From Oncomelania hupensis (Eukaryota; Mollusca; Gastropoda; Littorinimorpha; Pomatiopsidae), in contig CM072513.1 of assembly GCA_036898135.1 (NCBI GenBank), positions 90,439,225 through 90,503,224 on the forward strand: 64,000 nucleotides of DNA, in the 5' to 3' direction. Both the position numbers and the translations under genes were made by a program. Of the stretch, positions 1-12,434 are shown piece by piece. Every line of letters starts with the position of its first letter. The first letter of the stretch is position 1. Below the pieces are notes generated by a model. That model was not told where the DNA came from. It worked only from the letters and a program-made list of their open reading frames with translations, and did no database searches.

Positions 1-268
1 AACACGATGACAAGCTCACAGTGGTGAAGAAACGGAAACTCCGACGGTATGGACACGTCACCAGAGCATCAAGCCATGCAAAGACCATCTTGCAAGGCAA
101 AGACATAAAAAGAGATGGGAGGACAACATTCGAGGAAGGACTTGCTTGTCACTGAGCGAATCCATTAGGGTTGCTGAGAACAGAGAAAGATTGCGTACCC
201 TGGTAAAACGACCATCTGTGGTGTACCCAACGATCTTCGAGTTACGGGATAAGATAGGATACACTACA
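1..268 (+). mobile_element. 3' end of an RTE-like non-LTR retrotransposon
   Basis: A plus-strand frame starting at the window edge reads a stretch with VVKKRKLRRYGHVTRAS, then a WEDNIR motif and a VKRPSVV ending. The same reading, better preserved, closes the reverse transcriptase ORF at 62,091-63,200 on the other strand. The copy ends in a short ATAGG-type tail (gataagataggata, about 256-272), and the same tail type is present at the two other 3' ends at 50.94 and 62.08 kb. It has internal deletions and frame breaks, so it is a dead fragment whose 5' part may lie outside the window. The RTE assignment rests on the C-terminal architecture and the tandem-repeat tail. Confidence 0.75.
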
Positions 269-326
269 TAATTATTAAGTTTCATTATTTCATTAGATTT
301 GGTTGACAGGATGCGTGATAGCATCT

Positions 327-329
<3 letters not shown>

Positions 330-412
<83 letters not shown>

Positions 413-437
413 TAATTAATTAATTAATTAATTAATT
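330..437. repeat. (ATT)n followed by (TTAA)n microsatellite
   Basis: About 80 bases of perfect ATT repeat run directly into AATT/TTAA repeats. The preceding bases (gatagcatctgtatt) resemble the ATT-tail junctions of the family C repeats at 4.4 and 56.5 kb, so this may be the tail of a related dispersed repeat. Confidence 0.9.
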
Positions 438-746
438 TCAGCTACGCTGCAAGTGCAAAACCTGTACAGCAGTGAATGATTATGATGCTTTGCCGAGTTG
501 CCACATCAACCCTCTAACAACAGCTCTCTATCCATCATTCAGAGTTCCGCAGCTCTAGACACTCTGTCTGATGCTGACACTGCATGCTAACTAAGTAGTT
601 GTGATCCAATGAGAAGCCGCAATGTCATCGATTCCCTTAGAATGACTACAACATTCAATCAAACTTCAGCCCCATACACTCTGCCTGGTCACGACACTGA
701 CTGGTCTTGCAAGATGGCCTACTACAGATTATTTAAATACATAACA

Positions 747-817
<71 letters not shown>

Positions 818-3030
818 GCATGTATTAAGAAACAAAACACAAAGACACATTGTATGTTGTCCTAATTTGTTTAGGTTTTATTCACCTCAAATATATATTG
901 TATATACACCGGCTACCAAATATGATTATATATAACATAAAACACTTTGAAAACGACAAAATGTTATCCACTCAATTTGACTTGCCAAATTTTCGGTTTT
1001 TAATAACTTCTTCATGGCATTACAATGTCCGTGTGATAATGTACAAAGCGTTTTACCTAATAACAGAATTCATTACCATAATTCACAAAACCCCACACAT
1101 ATATAACAAGTGAACATAAACACAACCCTATTATAAAACCCACCACACACAACCACACACACACACACACACACATGCACATACCCACACATACACATGT
1201 GGAGAAAAGCAGAGAAAAGGGGGGAAGGGAGAGGGAGGGGGAAAGAGAGAGAAAAGAAAGAAACAGAGAGAGACAACGTATCATAATAATAAAACCAACA
1301 TTTTCAAAACTAACTTAAATCCCATGTTCTCAATCACTTTGAATCCATAATCAAAAACAAAGTCACCCCTAATCAACATTTTGCACTTATATTCAAAACT
1401 CGTGTCTATTAAACATCACACCTACATTTCCCATTACTCCATAACCACATACCTAACACTTATACTCATACAGAAAAAAGATCTATAAAGTGTACACCTC
1501 ATCAAAACTACCACCAGTTACTACCACCTCTGACGGTGGGTCTATTGTTGCTGGGCTCTGCACAATGGAATGCTATTACCCACTCGTCTTAAGTCGATGG
1601 GGATCGCTAGTAAATCTCCCTGTGACTCTACTTAATACATTTATTTGTTTAGCTTGGTCTGTGTTTAGGCTGGGGTACAAAGACAGAAAGAAAAATGGTA
1701 AACGATCACTGTCACACTAGCTCTCACACGGCTATGAAACAGAGGTAGTCCAGCCACTTGATACAGTAAATATCACACATTTATTTTCTCTACTCTATAC
1801 ACGATCTGCTAAGTACGATACTAACTTAAAAAGTTAAAATGTTTCTTTGACTGGTTCGCTTCTTGATAAGTCTATGCAGCTACTGTATCATCATCAGGCA
1901 CTGGATGATTTCTGCCCTAAGGGTCAGAGTTCTGGAAGTCCTTTGGTAACAGGTTTGGTGCACCGCGTCGATATGCACTTAACTGATTGTTCGAAGAGCT
2001 GTGTTGTGGTTGCTTCCTTGATAAACTGTGGTGTTGTGGATTCTTCTCCTTGTTGCTAGACTGGTGGGCTCTCTTTGCACATTGCTTGATCAGCCGCTGC
2101 AGGCCAACTTTCAGTGAAGACTTCTTTTTGTCTTTTGCCTGGTTGGGTTCACGATATGATGCCTGCTCGTCTGTAACATATGAGACGAAATTCTGCACAA
2201 CCCTGTATACTAGGTGTGTGCAGAGCGTCTCACTGAAGGCTGAAGAAGCCCTCAGTGATTAGCTCCAAATCTCTATACATAAGCAACGAACATTCTGCTA
2301 AGTCCCTGGTCCATTGGAATCTCCACTATAATTTCCTATACATATATAAATATAAATCATGGCTACTATACACATAGAGAAATAATTAATATGATACACA
2401 TTCTCTGGTACAGCCACTGGTCTGCAAGCATACATATAGGTTAAACAGCAGTGGGTCCGTAAGGTATACAACATGGCGTCAAACCGGTCGTGTTCGCCAC
2501 GTGGTCACGCAACGTCGGACTAACAATTCAATTCTAAGCATGGCAAATTTCACAAACATAACAACAATAATATCAATACATCACGATGAAACAAAAGTAT
2601 GTTCATTTACCTCTTTGACAATGTCAGGCCATGGCTAACTTGATTGAATCGAGTTTTCAACAAGTTCTGCTTTCCTGGTCTATGGAGAGATTTCTGCTCG
2701 AGCGTAGCTGTGTACTCTCGGCACGTTGAATAGCGAATGACTCTCCTAAGCTGTCTGCCTGAACCAGGTAGAACCGGTATACCTAAGCTCTCTGTGTTCG
2801 GATTTGGCTGACTGCTGTCTATCTTAAGCTGGATGATGTCATTATATACTGGGCTATCGTCCGTATACAACTGTGTACCTTACCGTGAACTTCTGTCGTC
2901 TGCTGCAGCCTAACATTAACCTTAGTGTTACAACTGACTAAACAGGGCAAAAGCTTAAAATGTGCTGTGTATAAATCTCGGCTCTTGTTACACCACCCAC
3001 CCACCCCACCCACCCACCCAAAATATTATA
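438..3030. other. Region without a recognisable gene
   Basis: No open frame here resembles a known family. It holds an (AG)n tract at about 750-812, a (CA)n tract at about 1,146-1,176 and a purine-rich block at 1,200-1,275. Short open frames on the minus strand at 1,917-2,198 (lysine/serine-rich) and 2,607-2,870 have no recognisable domain, and no clear splice chain connects them. Confidence 0.5.
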
Positions 3031-3093
3031 CAATTATATATATATATCGGAAAGGGAGGCGACTGGTTGAGGCTTGGGAGAGAAGTTATCTAC

Positions 3094-3258
3094 CTTGAAT
3101 TTTGTGGTTAGACTTGCCTCGGGTGGCTCCTGCTGTGCAGAATCCTTTGGGGATGCCGTTGGGTTATGCAGGACAAGGCGACACGACATTTGTTCTGCCC
3201 GGCTGACCATTCGCATTCTGCATTTGGTGATGAGCGGGACTACATTGTCGGCAGGCAT
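3094..3258 (-). CDS. Candidate exon of unknown function
   Basis: The minus strand has an ATG in a good context (aaaATGcc) followed by 55 GC-rich codons, ending at a plausible donor (ttcaag|gtagat). The reading has an alternating hydrophobic/charged character and no repeats, unlike neighbouring low-complexity frames. I recognise no domain. It could equally be an untranslated or transposon-derived stretch, so this is a weak candidate only. Confidence 0.18.
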
Positions 3259-4242
3259 TTTATGCAGGTCGGTGGCAGCGACTTGTGTTGAAGTGTCGTG
3301 GCACTAGTTAAGTAGCCGGCAACTCGGTTTGCTACCAACCATAATTCACCGCCTTGCAGGGCAAATATTTACATGGCCTTCTTACGATGTATAATATTAA
3401 AATAACAGCTCGGGTTGGGCCGTGTTCTCAAGGAGGTGGACGAGAGACGTGAGTCAAATACTTCGCTCGGCTATGTATATTTCGTTGTTTTTTTGTCCGA
3501 GCGTATATTTTTCCTGTTATATTAAAAATCTCACATTGGCCTGTCTGGTTTGGCAAAAGAGATATTTGTCGGATAAAACCAGTCGAATTAACAAAACTTT
3601 TGAGGGTGGTGGTGAGGAAGATTAGACAGGGATGAGAGAGACAGACACAGACAAAGAGAGACAGACAGAGACAGACAGAGAATTGAAAGAATTTTCTCGA
3701 TCTTTAAATAGAGAGAGAGAAAGAGAGAGTTCAGAGTTTTATTTTGAAAGGATAAGCTTATGTATTTTTGCAGAAGAAATCAAACATGCGCCATCCTTGT
3801 GACATTTTTTGTTAGCAAGTACGCAAGGAACTACATAAGGAAGTCATAAGCGTAACACAAGTGTAGCCGGGTCTTTAGGGCAATAAATACGTTGAAGATA
3901 TAATGAATCGATTGTTTGGGGATGCAGAGAGAAGGACCTTTAGGTATTCAGGTGACTGAATTGTGTGAATTTTGTACATAAGCATTGCTTTGATGTAAGT
4001 AAATTGCTTATCCAAAGGTAATATTTCCAGATTTATCTCTTTTTTTTATTCAGTAGTCAAAGTTGGGTCATTGTGAATAAGCTTAACTGCTCGTCAGTGT
4101 AGAGAGTTCAAACTTTTTAAAGTGTTTTCACTCGCCAAACACCAGATCGATAAAGCATAATAATAGAAAGACAGAGAGACAGAGACAGTAATGGTACTGG
4201 ACGCAGTCAATATAAAATTTCAAAAATAAAAATTCTATTTTC

Positions 4243-4430
4243 TTTCCGTCTTCCAATAGCGATCTCCTTGCCTTTACACCACCTGTTTGCGTGATGGATG
4301 TGTATTTGTTGTGTGTGTGTGTGTGTGTGTGTGTGTATGAGGGTGGATGAGACAGGTGAGCGTGTATGTTGGTACAGATCGCCGCACTTTGAGCCTGATT
4401 GATTTGGGGAAAGGCGCGTATATAGCATCC

Positions 4431-4491
<61 letters not shown>

Positions 4492-4495
4492 GACA
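4243..4495 (+). repeat. Dispersed repeat family C, copy 1, with (ATT)n tail
   Basis: The block begins with a segment like aatagcgatctccttgcct, continues through a cctttacaccac motif and a TTGTTGTG(TG)n core, and ends in gggaaaggcgcgtatatagc followed by an ATT tail. The same order of motifs occurs at 55,905-56,640, where the GT core is replaced by a 39-bp minisatellite. The A/T-repeat tail and fixed 3' motif suggest a SINE- or LINE-tail-like element; I cannot assign it further. Confidence 0.6.
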
Positions 4496-4546
4496 AAGAC
4501 AGAGGCAGACAGACAGGCTTAGCCTAGGAAACTGAGCCACAGACAA

Positions 4547-4660
<114 letters not shown>

Positions 4661-4811
4661 GGAGACAGACAGGGACCAAGGGACAGAGACAACAACAAGG
4701 AGAGACAGAGACTGAGTCACACAGAGACAGACAGAGACAGAGGGACAGAGACAGAGAGAAACACAGAGAGAGAGCGAGGGACAGTGTTGCACGGTTGCTA
4801 TTATCAATTGT

Positions 4812-4985
4812 TGATTCAGCGCCGATGCTTGAATCTTGATAAATGTAACTCAGATTCGTTTATCCATGCAGCCTGTTCAATCAGCACCAAGGCAGGAGTC
4901 GTCGTATAAAGTTTTCCAACTTTATTTAGCAAACATCAACAACTGCATACAAGATCGCTTTCCGAAAATCATTTAAAAAATCATC
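4812..4985 (+). repeat. Dispersed repeat family B, copy 1
   Basis: The segment containing caaggcaggagtcgtcgtat and aacatcaacaactgcata matches, with scattered differences, the stretch at 36,604-36,780 in the sodium channel intron. No coding sequence or terminal repeats are visible, so the class is unknown. Confidence 0.6.
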
Positions 4986-5514
4986 ATCAAACATCGTCAC
5001 AAATCATTACAAATCTCTATCAATCACTCTCTTTTTTTCACTCTGTTTGTTTATGTTTGTTTATTTCATTTAACGTCTATTCACCGAAGTGATTTTAGAC
5101 AAGAAAATAAAAGGAAGGTGGGGGAAAAGGATATGCGCTACATGGGTGGGGAAAAGGAAATAACATTTAAACAAAATGGTATAGTAACATAACATGAAAT
5201 AAAAATAAATAAAAATTAAGTATTCAAACAATATTTTAAAACTCTTAAAAAATAAATAAAATAAAATAAAATTACTATGGAACATGTCAAACTTGCGAAA
5301 TGTTCATGTACAGAAAAGTCAATTTTGTGAGATTGTCATATACGAAGTAATCAGAATAAACTTGCAATTTTTATAAGAAATGACCTACAGGACTATAAAT
5401 TATACATTTAGCGATGTTTTTTTTTTTTTGTGGGTTTTTTTTTTCACTCTCCAAGCAGACACAGTGCACCACTTATATAGCCTCTCTGCAATCGAGAACA
5501 TGTTACATTACATG

Positions 5515-6085
5515 TTTATTGCTTTAGGTCCATCGACTCTTTCGAGCCAAATCAGGACCGGACAACCCCCGATCCGTATAAAAGATCTGCTGAAACAACC
5601 CTAGTGGTAAAACTGAAGGCTCTCCACCAGCCAGTCACTTTACAATAAAGACATCCCACGCAGGGGACGCTGAGGCTATACTATAATTTTTCGAACCCCC
5701 GTTTACAAAAACAAAATAGAATACAAACATCATTATAAATTATCAACATAACACATACATATAAAATGCCTACATTGCTAAATAATAACATCATAGGAAG
5801 CCCTAGTGACCACCTGGCAGAAAGCGTCCAATATTTCCAAGCTGATCCAACAGACCTCACACACAAATAAGGAGTCTTGTCGCGGAAGAGTTTTCAAGAA
5901 AAAAGGTAGGTGACTGGTCTAGTGAAGAAGAAGATAGTATAGCAGATTGATAGAACAGAGCAGGAATGAGAAAGAACAAATGAGAAAGACAGCGATAGTG
6001 GGAATTTAAAGCACTAAATTTCCAGAAAGTGGGGATACTATTTATACTGAAACCCCCGGCACCCAAAACGGGGGATGCAATCAAG
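5515..6085 (+). repeat. Dispersed repeat family A, copy 1
   Basis: One of four plus-strand copies of a roughly 0.57-kb repeat. It starts near 'attgctttaggtcca', includes 'ataaaagatctgctgaaac', 'gaagccctagtgaccac' and 'gttttcaagaaaaaaggtag', and ends with 'tttccagaaagtggggatac' plus a C/G-rich 'aacccccggc'. The other copies are at about 50,744 (interrupted), 55,007 and 58,956. No protein-coding capacity or terminal inverted repeats were seen. Bases after its end (6,085-6,160) resemble the end of family B at 36.85-36.91 kb, so A and B may be parts of one longer element. Confidence 0.75.
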
Positions 6086-7562
6086 AAAAAGTTCGAGCAT
6101 TCCAGCATGACGCAATAACACCCAATCAAAATAAAACTCGTCACCGGAACTATCATGCAATAGGGAGAGTTTGCAGGCGCATACTTCTTCGTAAGGAAAG
6201 GATTTCCCTGCCTATTTTTAGCTGTGTGACGTACTTTCAGGAGCGCGCGCCGCCTTTCTACGAACGCGCCTTACGAATTCTTCGCCTGAAAGGCAAGTTG
6301 TACGAATGTTATTTACGTTCGCTATTTCACGCGTTTAATGAAGAAAATTGCAAAGAAATGGTCATGCCTTGGCTATTTTATAAAATTACAAGACTGAATA
6401 CATGCATTTTGAATGATGCCATGTCCTACTTTTGTGTATTTGTGCCATAGTATGATTAGATCAGATTAGTCAAACAGCTCGAGGCGTGCCGTAGTATTTG
6501 TGCCGTAGTGTGATCAGTGTAGTATGATTAGATTTACTATTTAGTGATTAGATTTAGTATTTAGTGTGTAGTATTTAGTGATTCGATTTAGTTTTTATAG
6601 TGTGTAGTGTGATTAGATTTAGTATTTGTGCCGTAGTATTTGTGCGATAGTGTGATTAGATAAGATTAATCAGACAGCTCGAGGCGCCCATTTTTGTGAC
6701 CCATTTTCACAGAAATAGATGCCTTATTTTTTTGTTTGAGATGCTTGCGCCTATTGATGTCAGATAAATCTGCAGTAATAATGTCCTGTTCTTTTGCAAA
6801 TGTCATCTCAACATGATGATTGTTTTGTCGACCTGGCTGTGCCAACTTGAGGAGAAGGGGGATGGAGGTTGGGAGGGGGGCACTCGACTTCTAAAGATCA
6901 CCATATGTCGGAAAATGTTCATGGCACAAATTACAGCCATGTATCACTGCTACGATTGGTAACTCACACAATTTCCCCCCTAAAGAGCATAAATGAACAC
7001 ATAAACATCATCTCTCATTGTCAGATGCTGTTGAAATCATCCTTTATATGAACATGAAACTCGCATGAAAGAACTGTCTTGATTTGGAAACTGGAAAAGC
7101 ACTTGAACACAGAAAAACTCAAAACTGAGATTTATATATGCACAAAGAAACTAGAAAGTCTTCAATTTAACTTGGAAGTGCAACCATTAAAAACATCCGT
7201 TTACAACAATTGCTAAAGACAGTGAACTCATGAGTCATAAGCATCTTGTACAATACCAATACAAGTATATATCATGATTCAACAGGAAGAATGACTACGC
7301 TGTTGTAAGCTTACCCACACTTTGAGCACAATGGTTATGGGATATCAATAACAAATAAACGTGTACATTTTCAAAAGGTCAGTAAAATTAAACTTTGGTA
7401 CATACAGTTCTTGAGCAGACAACAAAACCTGATTTGGGAAAGCAAACTCAACAAGTGCAGTGGCTATCCTCTGAATGCTATTAATCAGAACACAAGTTAA
7501 TGAATTCTTGCACAATTTCAATTTTTGGCACACACTGCAAAGGGACTGGAAAGGAAGTACCG

Positions 7563-8664
7563 TTAGTTACTTGATTCCGAATCTTTGCCCCCTTGCGTTT
7601 TTACAAAGCTGGTCAAAGCCTGCAGCATTAGTTGCATGGTGTTACAGGTTGCTTTCTCTTGGTTCTCTCGTATCGCCATCTCTCTCTCCTTTAACCGCAT
7701 TTCCCTCTCTTTCAAGTCTAACTCTCTTGCCCTTAATTCCTTCTCTTCCCTCCTTTCTTCCTCCCTTGCCCACCTTTCTTCCTGCTTTTCTTTCTCCCTA
7801 GCCATCCTCTCATCTTCTCTCTCTTTCTGTCTTTCGCGCCGTTCCTCTTCTCTTTCACGCCGTTCCTCTTTTTTCTCTCTTTGCATCTGAAGCCAATCCT
7901 CTTCTTTCGCTCTATCCCTTGCCTCCTCTCTCTGTCTCTGCCTTTCAGAGATGGCTTGCAGCACCTCATTGATAGAATCACCACGACTCCGCCTCCTGGC
8001 TGAGTTGAATTTTACAGTCCCTGCCAAGGACACACACAAAAATAAAATAAAAATAAATCAGTAAGATATACCAGTATTTCCCATAAAATGGCGTTAAAAC
8101 AGTTTGTTGCTAAAAACAATCTTGACTAAGAACATTTTATTCCTGATAGCAGTGTTACTAATGATGATGACAATGATGAGAATCGCAATAACACTGACAG
8201 CCAAATTGTTGAGATCAGTTCACCTTAGCAACATTTGAGACCAGAAGAATGGACAAGACAGAAACTGTACAGTATTTTCCCCAATCTACACAATGGTTCC
8301 AAGTCATGATCTGAAATTTCAGCATCGTTACCTATTCCATAAAATGTTCTCATACCTTGATTATCTCTTGACATGGCTGCCTCTCGGATGTCAATCTCAG
8401 CCTTTTCACCTTCTTCTTCTTGGCCGGAGGCTCGTCCATACCTTCTGCCATTTCAATGGCATTGTCCACGGCTTTTTGAAAGTCTGAACTCTCCTCATCT
8501 TCGACACCCGACCTGTAAACAAAATTATTGTAATTATGCCCTCAGAATTACGGACATATCTGAATATGCTTACTGACAATAGACACTGTAACACAACAAC
8601 CCCCCAAAAAAAAACACACACACACACACACACACACAACCAAACAAGAACATCATTTAAAAAC

Positions 8665-8714
<50 letters not shown>

Positions 8715-9674
8715 TACAAATCATAATTCAGGCCTCAAAATGATATTTGAATTGGGATTTTTTTTTTCCAAACCATTACACACATATATGTACTTAAACT
8801 TTTAAAGGGTATACATAATCCATTTATTTCGATTTTATTTTGAATTCTTTGTAAATGGAGAACAGTCATGCTACCTTGACTAATGCAGTACATTGTACAA
8901 TATATTCACACATGTATCTGAACTTTTCATTATTTATCAGTTTTTCCCATATTAATGTAGCCATGAAAACAAACTAAACCAACTCACTGTTGTCTCAACC
9001 GGGCCACCTGTCCCTTTCTCTTATTGATCAGAGTTTTCGTCCGGTCGTAAAACGACTTCCAGTCTGGGACCGTGGCTCGCCCAAGACTGGGATGGTCTGC
9101 CATCTGCTGGTGAAATCTGGGCCAGCTGTGGTCTGGTGCCCAGGGGTTGTAGAGGACGATCTGGCCCATGAGCTCATGGTCCATATCTTCACTCCACTGC
9201 AGTCTCTTGTTCTTCTTGTCAGTCTAGAGGCAAATGGGAAAAAACAGTATTCAAACCAATGCATGCAAACAAAATCACAAACACCATCAGAGCAGTCCTG
9301 ACTGAGCCTGACAGGCTGACAAACTTTAAAGATCGCCACCGAAAGATGAATTTGAAGCTCTATGTCGGACATTTAACCTGAATGACACATGCAAGTCTCC
9401 CTTCATACTTGCTAAAGCCTGTCGATCAGCAGAAATGAAAAGCAGGCTTGGTTTTAAGAGAGGGGAGGCAAGGTGGGGGAAGGTAAAACCGAAACCAAAA
9501 GTAAGCACATGTAGATCCAGATCAGATCCAGATTTAAGCATCCAAAATGATGTAACTGAAGATCTATAAGGAAATGAGCTACGTTATCTAGGAACACTTA
9601 CACTTTAATATAAATAATGTTAGTGTGCCACTTATCACTCAAAATTATCTTAGAAAACGTACCTTTTCCTCCAT
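7563..9674 (-). CDS. Spliced gene for Myb/SANT-like, coiled-coil nuclear protein
   Basis: Four exons can be placed on the minus strand. Exon 1 (9,663-9,674) is ATG plus three codons before a GT donor. Exon 2 (8,988-9,223, acceptor tag, donor GTGAGT) encodes a tryptophan-rich domain with LQWSEDMDHELM, NPWAPDHSWPRF and VPDWKSFYDRTKTLINKRKG, like a Myb/SANT or trihelix DNA-binding domain. Exon 3 (8,356-8,512) is acidic, then basic (PAKKKKVKR, nuclear-localisation-like). Exon 4 (stop at 7,563) is a long Glu/Arg/Lys coiled coil ending MQLMLQALTSFVKTQ. Exons 1-3 join in phase; joining exon 3 to exon 4 needs a one-base frame change within exon 3, either an indel or a missed small exon. It lies wholly between the inverted repeats at 6,163 and 9,889, so it may be a transposon gene and not a host gene. 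A role as DNA-binding protein is inferred. Confidence 0.6.
8613..8712. repeat. (AC)n microsatellite pair
   Basis: Two AC tracts (about 8,613-8,640 and 8,665-8,712) separated by 24 bases lie in the second intron of the SANT-like gene. Open frames across them are artefacts. Confidence 0.95.
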
Positions 9675-9891
9675 CTCTTTTCGCTGGAAATCACACAAAT
9701 TTTGACAGGAAGCACACAAGGGAGAAAACACGCATTGCGTCAAGGGAGGCTATTTCAGCGAACTTGATGCCACCACGTATCGTCGCGCAAACCTGACACG
9801 CGGCCCGCTTCGTGGGAAGTGACTTCGCTGCGAGTGACGTCACAAATAGGCGAAGTATTCCTTCCGAAGTAGGGTTTGCAAACTCTCCCTA

Positions 9892-11130
9892 CTGTCTTAC
9901 GTCATATAACCTAATTTAGGATACAAGAATCGCTTAGCTATTGCGAAATTTATCGCGAAGCTTCCGTCGATATTAAACAATTCTAGAAAAATCTCAACAA
10001 TATCGACTGACGAAAATTATCAACATTATACAAAGCTTCCTCTAGCAACAACGCCAAAATTAAAACAATGGTAAATACACTCTGTTATTTCATGCTTTGC
10101 AAAACAAATGATCGGATCTATCGTGCGCGTCTCAAACGTAACAGACATAGACAGACAAAAAGAGACAAACAGAGACAGGAAAGAATTCTCTCGGTCTTTG
10201 AATATCAGCATGGGGAGGGAGCAAGCTCATGTAGTCTTGTGATAGTCAGTTTGTTGCTGTAGCGTGGACAAGCCAAGCCCCTAGCCGGCAGTCAATAGGG
10301 TTTAGAGAGGGGATTGCCGCCGTCTTCCCTCAATTGCAGAACCCCGTCACCTAGATATTGGCCCGCAGACAGCAGCATTACAATAGACTTCTCTGACAAC
10401 CGTCCTGTGTGGAAGCTTTACCTGAAAGCGCTCTCCAGTGAATGACTGAGTAATATTCCATGTCTAGTTCTTTGTGAGTTCTTTTGAAGATCTTTATTGT
10501 GATTCATGTCAAGTTATGCTTGGGTGGTCGAAATAATAACTCCCTATTGAAAATTGCTAACAACTGTTACTAATGTTATTGGTTGACTGTCGTGAAGCTA
10601 TTTTCAATAAATAACTCCTTGTTGAAAGCTGCTAATAACTGAATTCAAGATCAACTAATTATTGGGCGATTGTAGTGATTGTATTTGTGTTGTTGTCTCG
10701 TGGTCGTTGTTGTTATTGTTGTTGACTCGTTAAATGTTATGATTTCCACCACACCGCTATAATCATGCTGTCTGTGTGGAAATGTTAATGCTCTTAACAC
10801 ATTTTTATTCAGTCATTCACTCATGAAATAAGTTAGCATTCCGCACCACCTCTGCTTCTATATATAACCACGGATTCGCACTGCAACTGGAGGCCGGCTG
10901 AGCTCGCTGACGTAGTGTCAGGAGACGGGCCATTATGGGCTGCTCTCGCCACTGTGAGTAAAATCAGAGTTCAAGAATTACATTCTACTACTCCAGGGAT
11001 CACACTGCAGTTCGTTTCATGGAAATGCAGTTCTGCTTACAACGTTTATTAGCAAGTAATAATAGGGAGTTACCTTTCAACCACCATATTTGATTTCAAT
11101 ACTCACGAATACTGTGCGTTCTTGTCAGTT
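9892..11130. other. Region without a recognisable gene
   Basis: No coding family, RNA gene or terminal repeat was recognised. A short block at 10,140-10,205 (acagacata... gaaagaattctctcggtctt) resembles the purine-rich block at 3,640-3,710, so both belong to an unclassified dispersed repeat. Confidence 0.5.
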
Positions 11131-11132
11131 TA

Positions 11133-11575
11133 TTTATTTTTATTTATTTATTTATTTAATCGTTCTTATATAGCGCTTTTCCAGCTCAAGAGCTGCTCAA
11201 GGCGCTGCCGATACAGGATCTAACTCAAGCGCCCGAGACGCCCACCCGAGCCTTTGGGCGCATGGTCTGACGCCCGGACAACTGAGCACAATTGCAGCCA
11301 GGGATGGGGAGAACGGACCTAGGTGCATGTGGGTGTGTTCTTGTCCCGGCACTCACCCGTCAAGGACATGAGCGTCAGGCTTTAAAGTCCGTTATGATGG
11401 AATGTATTGCGACACAGACTAGACTCGGTTTATACTTTCATCCGAAGGAGTAGGAAACAGGAGTAAAGTGTCTTTCAGGGACACAACACAATGGCCCGGA
11501 CAGGGCTCGAACCCGGGACCTTCAGATCCGCAAGCGAAGCTCCATTAGACCACAGTGCCTCCCTCCCCAGTTTGC
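11133..11575 (-). mobile_element. tRNA-derived SINE
   Basis: Read on the minus strand, the element starts with a tRNA-like head (A box near TGTGGTCTAATGG, B box GGTTCGAGCCC, about 11,490-11,570). It continues through a 300-bp body and ends in 'aaaagcgctatataagaac' followed by an A/T-rich (AAAT)n-type tail (11,133-11,160). The body and tail match the plus-strand copy at 37,553-38,030, which confirms a dispersed family. The head is most like an arginine-type tRNA by its anticodon-arm region, a tentative call. Confidence 0.8.
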
Positions 11576-12163
11576 AGAGAGCGTAATTCTTTTTCGTTCC
11601 TTTGTCATTTATAGCATTGTTTGTGCGCATGTAGCCTACGTGAATAGACTTTAGATAACACTAAATATTACTGGACTGAAACTGATTGCATGGGAGTCTA
11701 ATATACCATGAGATATATTCAATGTAGGTATCCTAAACTGTTCCAGCACTTTTGCGCGTGAAAACATCAAAAATAAATATTGAACTGGACTAGCATTTTA
11801 TTGACTGAACTAAAATTGTACAGTAAAAATGAATTACAATTATTTTTTTTTTCAATTAAATTTTGAATGAAGGAACTTAACTATGTTAAAAAAAACAACA
11901 TTGGATTGAACTGAACTAAAACTGAGTTGCAATGAGAACGATTTTTGACTTTTCAGAGATTGTAATAATGGGCTTAGACCGCCCTTGTTTTCTGACACCC
12001 TTTTTATTGCAATTTATGGCTGTTTTATGAGCTTTTTAAAAGGCGTGCCAAAGCACTCTGGGAATCCGGCATTTGCTAAATATAATACATATTCGTATAT
12101 CTTGCGTCTTTGGTTTAAAACAAAAAAAAAATTACAACCCTTCTACATTATGGTTGTATAACA
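11576..12163. other. Left flank of the Polinton; boundary not resolved
   Basis: The sequence is AT-rich without coding potential. The left terminus of the Polinton should lie here, just outside its first ORF, but its partner inverted repeat lies beyond the assembly gap, so the end cannot be fixed from this window. Confidence 0.4.
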
Positions 12164-12399
12164 TTACACATTAATATCTGCTGGAATGATCTTTTGTTTA
12201 ACAAGATAGTCCCGAGTAAATAACGATAATGAAAAGATACCAACCAGTTTACCAGCATCTGAAAGATCCATTTTCCCCAATTCAATAGGTTTCATTTTTA
12301 AAAGAGATTTTGCAATCATAGCATAAGCTGTATTTAAGCCCACTAAGACAACACTATGGTATCCAAGATTACAATTGTTTGTTCATATGGTACACTCAT
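12164..12399 (-). CDS. Small Polinton membrane-type protein (about 80 codons)
   Basis: On the minus strand an ATG at 12,399, preceded by an A/T box (tatataaaaaATG), opens a short frame. After one single-base break near 12,363 it continues with GYHSVVLVGLNTAYAMIAKS, LGKMDLSDAGKLVG and TRDYLVKQK, and stops at 12,164. One or two hydrophobic stretches suggest a small membrane-associated protein. It lies outside the ORF at 12,435 in the same orientation, so it is the outermost Polinton gene seen on the left. I know of similar small ORFs in animal Polintons but no assigned function. The break may be an assembly indel. Confidence 0.55.
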
Positions 12400-12434
12400 T
12401 TTTTATATATAATAAAAAAAATAATAATAAATTA

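Larger units (their letters stand above)
6163..9889. mobile_element. Putative DNA transposon with terminal inverted repeats and TA target duplication
   Basis: The left end reads GGGAGAGTTTGCA and the right end carries its exact reverse complement; further in, the two ends keep related blocks (TACTTC, AAGGA, GCCTATT, TGTGACGT) over about 75 bp. Both ends are flanked directly by TA (6,161-6,162 and 9,890-9,891), as expected for a TA-inserting transposon. Inside lie a spliced minus-strand gene (7,563-9,674) and a non-coding left third (6,250-7,560) with internal duplications (the phrase cagctcgaggcg occurs near 6,476 and 6,676). No transposase with a DDE core was found inside, so it may be non-autonomous, or the SANT protein may be an accessory DNA-binding subunit. 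The superfamily is not assigned. Confidence 0.55.
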
